Shown here: one piece after another, positions 61,668 to 64,000 of the stretch
Layout: every line of letters starts with the position of its first letter
How positions within the stretch are numbered: position 1 is the stretch's first letter
Assembly: GCF_001017175.1 (NCBI RefSeq)
Contig: NZ_LCYG01000037.1
Coordinates: 62,001 to 126,000 of the forward strand
Direction of reading: 5' to 3'
From: Microvirga vignae
GTDB lineage: Bacteria; Pseudomonadota; Alphaproteobacteria; Rhizobiales; Beijerinckiaceae
Length of the DNA stretch: 64,000 nt
Notes under the pieces: generated by a model
What the model was told of the DNA's origin: nothing
Database searches by the model: none
Seen by the model: only the letters and a program-made list of their open reading frames with translations
Made by a program: the position numbers and the translations under genes

Positions 61668-63500
61668 TTATTCCGCCGCCACGGCGGGCGCTTCTCTGTA
61701 GAGCCCCTCAATCTCGGCGGCATATTTCCGATAGATATTCGCGCGCCGAACCTTCATGGTGGCCGTGACTTCATCGTCGTCGTGATCCAGCTCCTTCGTA
61801 AGGAGATGGAATTTCTTGATCTGCGCTACGGGCGCGAGCTGCCTGTTGGCACGCTCAACCTCCGCATCGATCAGTTCGCGCACGCGCCTGTTCTCCGCGA
61901 GGCTCTTGTAGTTCGTGAAGGGCACCCGGTTTTCCTCGGCCCACTTTCCGACGGTTTCCGCATCGATCTGGATCAACGCAGCCGGGTAGCGGCGCCCTTC
62001 GGCGATGACGATGCATTCCTTGATGAAGGCGCTGCTCTTGACCGTATTCTCTATCTCGGACGGACTGAGGTTCTTTCCGCCGGCAGTGATCATGATGTCC
62101 TTGAGTCGGTCCACGATCTTAACCTGACCGGCTTCGATTCTGGCCACGTCGCCCGTGTGCAGCCATCCGTCACGGATCGATGCGCGGGTCGCCTCCTCGT
62201 TGCGGTAATAGCCTTCGAAGACCATGTCGCCCCGTACGAGCAGTTCTCCGTCCGGGCCAATATCCACCTCCGCCCCATGAACCGCTGGACCGACGGCGCC
62301 CGGCAGGAGAGCGTCAAGCCGCTGGCCCGTGACCATGCCGGAGGTCTCAGTCAGACCATAGACTTCGATGAGCGGGATCCCGAGCGTGCGGAAGAAGCGA
62401 ACGATCAGGGGGGAGATGGGCGCTGCACCGGTGAGCGCCACTTTGGCTCGCCGCAGGCCGATGAAATTCTGCAACGCCCGGAAGACCAGGAGATAGCAAA
62501 TCCCGAATACCATCTTTTCACGTAAGCTGCGGTCGGCGGGCGCCTTCTCGGCGAAGGGCTCGCATAAGGAAACGGCCTTTTCATAGAGCCTGCGGCGAAA
62601 GCCCCTGGCCTCGATCATCTTGATATGGATGGCCGAATGCAGCTTTTCCCAGATCCGAGGCACGCCGAGGAACAAGGTTGGCGCGATCTCGCGCAGATCT
62701 TCCTGAACTGTTCTGATCGACTCGCCGAAACTGACGCAGGAGCCGGACTGGAGGGGCGCCATCACCGTCAGCATCTGCTCGGCCACGTGGCACAGCGGTA
62801 GATACGACAGGTTGGTGGTGACCTCCGTATAACCGAGCCGCTCGATCACAGCGGTGCCCTGAGCACGCATATTGCGATAGCTGAGCATGGCGCCCTTGGG
62901 CTTTCCGGTTGAACCAGAAGTGTAGACTATGAGACCGATATCGGTGGGGCTTTGCCCGGCGAGGCATTCGTCGATCAGGGCCGGGTGATCCTTTTCATAA
63001 GAGGCTCCCTTCTCAAGTACCTCCTTGAATGTCGAGAGCTTGTCGTTCTCGTAGTGACGCAGGCCTTTCGGATCGATTACCACGATGCGCCTGAGCTTCG
63101 GCAGCTCCTCCAGGCATTCGAGCACCTTATCGGTCTGTTCCTGATCTTCGCAGACCACCACCTCCGCATCCGAATGGCCCAGAACATACGATACCTCGTT
63201 GGCCGGACTGGTGGCATAGACACCGATGGTTACGCCGCCCACGAGGCCGGCGCCGAGCTGGGCGATCACCCATTCCGCCCGGTTCTCGGACAGAATGGCC
63301 ACATGCCCGCGCGGCTCCAGACCCAATGACACGAGGCCCAGGCCGAAATGCTTGGCCCGATTGTAGTAATCGGCCCATGTGATCGGCTGCCAGATGCCGA
63401 AATCCTTCTGCCTCAGGGCAATGCGGTTGGGCATGCGTCGGGCATTGTCCCGCAGGAGCTGCGGAAGGGTCATGCTGTCGTGGTCGAGAGCTTGCGGCAT
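61668..63500 (-). CDS. Long-chain acyl-CoA synthetase (AMP-forming)
   Basis: This 610-residue ANL-superfamily enzyme activates a carboxylic acid with ATP to acyl-AMP, then acyl-CoA. The P-loop IGLIVYTSGSTGKPKGAMLS is near residue 193, and VALTGAAPISPLIVRFFRTL and the EVYGLTETSGMVTGQRL motif follow. The C-terminal part has DGWLHTGDVARIEAGQVKIV, DRLKDIMITAGGKNLSPSEI and the catalytic-lysine region. It resembles FadD15/long-chain ligases. The ATG at 63500 has GAGGA upstream; a second ATG at 63512 overlaps the LivF stop. It is coupled to the ABC ATPase. Confidence 0.93.
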   Translation of the reverse strand: MPQALDHDSMTLPQLLRDNARRMPNRIALRQKDFGIWQPITWADYYNRAKHFGLGLVSLGLEPRGHVAILSENRAEWVIAQLGAGLVGGVTIGVYATSPANEVSYVLGHSDAEVVVCEDQEQTDKVLECLEELPKLRRIVVIDPKGLRHYENDKLSTFKEVLEKGASYEKDHPALIDECLAGQSPTDIGLIVYTSGSTGKPKGAMLSYRNMRAQGTAVIERLGYTEVTTNLSYLPLCHVAEQMLTVMAPLQSGSCVSFGESIRTVQEDLREIAPTLFLGVPRIWEKLHSAIHIKMIEARGFRRRLYEKAVSLCEPFAEKAPADRSLREKMVFGICYLLVFRALQNFIGLRRAKVALTGAAPISPLIVRFFRTLGIPLIEVYGLTETSGMVTGQRLDALLPGAVGPAVHGAEVDIGPDGELLVRGDMVFEGYYRNEEATRASIRDGWLHTGDVARIEAGQVKIVDRLKDIMITAGGKNLSPSEIENTVKSSAFIKECIVIAEGRRYPAALIQIDAETVGKWAEENRVPFTNYKSLAENRRVRELIDAEVERANRQLAPVAQIKKFHLLTKELDHDDDEVTATMKVRRANIYRKYAAEIEGLYREAPAVAAE

Positions 63501-63508
63501 GATGGTCC

Positions 63509-64000
63509 TCATGACAGCCAGCGCTTGCGGCGCTTGTAATGCTTCACATCCCGATAGCTCTTGTGGGTGCCGCCTCCTCCGAGACCGAGATAAAACTCCT
63601 GCACGTCCTGATCCTTGACCAGCCGCTCCACCGGTCCGTCGATGACGACCTTGCCCATCTCCATGATGTAGCCGTAACTCGCCACGGAGAACGCGACGGC
63701 GGCATTCTGTTCCACGAGCAGCATGGAGACGCCCTGCTCCGCGTTGATGCGCGCGATGATGGTGAAGATCTCCTCCACGAGCTTCGGCGACAGGCCGAGG
63801 GATGGTTCGTCGAGAAGGATGAGCTTGGGCTTTGAGATCAGTGCCCGGCCGATCGCCAGCATCTGCTGCTCGCCGCCTGAGAGATAACCGGCAAGTCCCT
63901 TCCGGCGCTCGTACAGGCGCGGAAAGTAGGAATAGACGAGATCGAAAGGCGTGATCGGCAAGCCGCGTCCGGAAAGCGAAAAGGTGGCGGCGGTGAGGTT
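63509..64000 (-). CDS. LivF-type ABC transporter ATP-binding protein (N-terminus outside window)
   Basis: The frame is open to the window end; 163 residues are present. It has the ABC signature LAGYLSGGEQQMLAIGRALI, Walker B with LILLDEPSLGLSPKLVEEIF, and the H-loop position in MLLVEQNAAVAF (Gln/Asn in place of His, usual for LivF). The Walker A is outside. An extended C-terminus (HKSYRDVKHYKRRKRWLS) is typical of LivF-like ATPases linked to acyl-CoA ligases. It probably belongs to an importer for an aromatic or fatty acid, whose other genes lie beyond 64000. Its stop is 9 bases before the ligase ATG. Confidence 0.9.
   Translation of the reverse strand, partial: NLTAATFSLSGRGLPITPFDLVYSYFPRLYERRKGLAGYLSGGEQQMLAIGRALISKPKLILLDEPSLGLSPKLVEEIFTIIARINAEQGVSMLLVEQNAAVAFSVASYGYIMEMGKVVIDGPVERLVKDQDVQEFYLGLGGGGTHKSYRDVKHYKRRKRWLS

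Overview
This 64 kb window is chromosomal DNA of an alphaproteobacterium, most likely a member of the Hyphomicrobiales (Rhizobiales) near Methylobacteriaceae or Microvirga. The assignment is an inference from protein families (NDUFS4-type complex I subunit, BA14K, DUF1236, DUF2842, DUF6894, extensin-like proteins, PhaC), from a rhizobial-type rhamnose operon, from high-GC codon use and from Rhizobiales-type palindromic intergenic repeats. No phage, insertion sequence, CRISPR array or rRNA operon was seen.

Layout. 0-15 kb is housekeeping and small genes: the 3' end of a PGM1-like ATP-grasp ligase, purT, a DMT transporter, tRNA-Arg(TCT), a complex I accessory subunit, tRNA-Pro(TGG), an AraC regulator, a cold-shock/DUF192 pair, a sirtuin divergent from a DUF1624 membrane acyltransferase, an Lrp regulator, an orphan acyl-carrier-like protein next to apparent gene debris, a KDPG-type aldolase, tRNA-Glu(TTC), recJ and a GNAT enzyme. 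15-24 kb holds glpX, hom and an AlaC-type aminotransferase in one direction, then phaC, a FadL porin, an FAH-family enzyme and argC. 25-32 kb has an RTX protein cut by an in-frame amber codon, inserted between argC and rplM-rpsI, then a GST, a thioesterase, a CoA-binding protein, metY and an orphan ParA.

32-44 kb is more accessory: small secreted proteins, an AT-richer gene for a membrane-anchored D-glucuronyl C5-epimerase-like protein, heme A synthase, a three-gene two-component operon whose third member is a cysteine-free periplasmic molybdopterin-fold protein, and the envelope enzymes L,D-transpeptidase and extensin-like protein.

44-55 kb is a complete L-rhamnose locus in two divergent transcripts. 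On the minus strand, rhaR-S-T-P-Q-U-K encodes the DeoR regulator, the ABC importer, the mutarotase and the kinase. On the plus strand, rhaD-rhaI encodes the aldolase/dehydrogenase fusion and the isomerase. Together they take up rhamnose and convert it to dihydroxyacetone phosphate and a lactaldehyde-derived product. It is followed by a frameshifted rnk-type gene. 56-64 kb is a fatty-acid or acyl-CoA degradation region: a FadN-type dehydrogenase/hydratase, a transglutaminase-like protein, a TetR regulator, a thiolase, an acyl-CoA ligase and a LivF-type ABC ATPase that runs off the window end.

The observations most worth following are the isolated epimerase-like gene, the amber-interrupted RTX gene, the molybdopterin-fold/kinase/regulator operon, the orphan carrier protein with gene debris, and the paired palindromes upstream of the GST gene.
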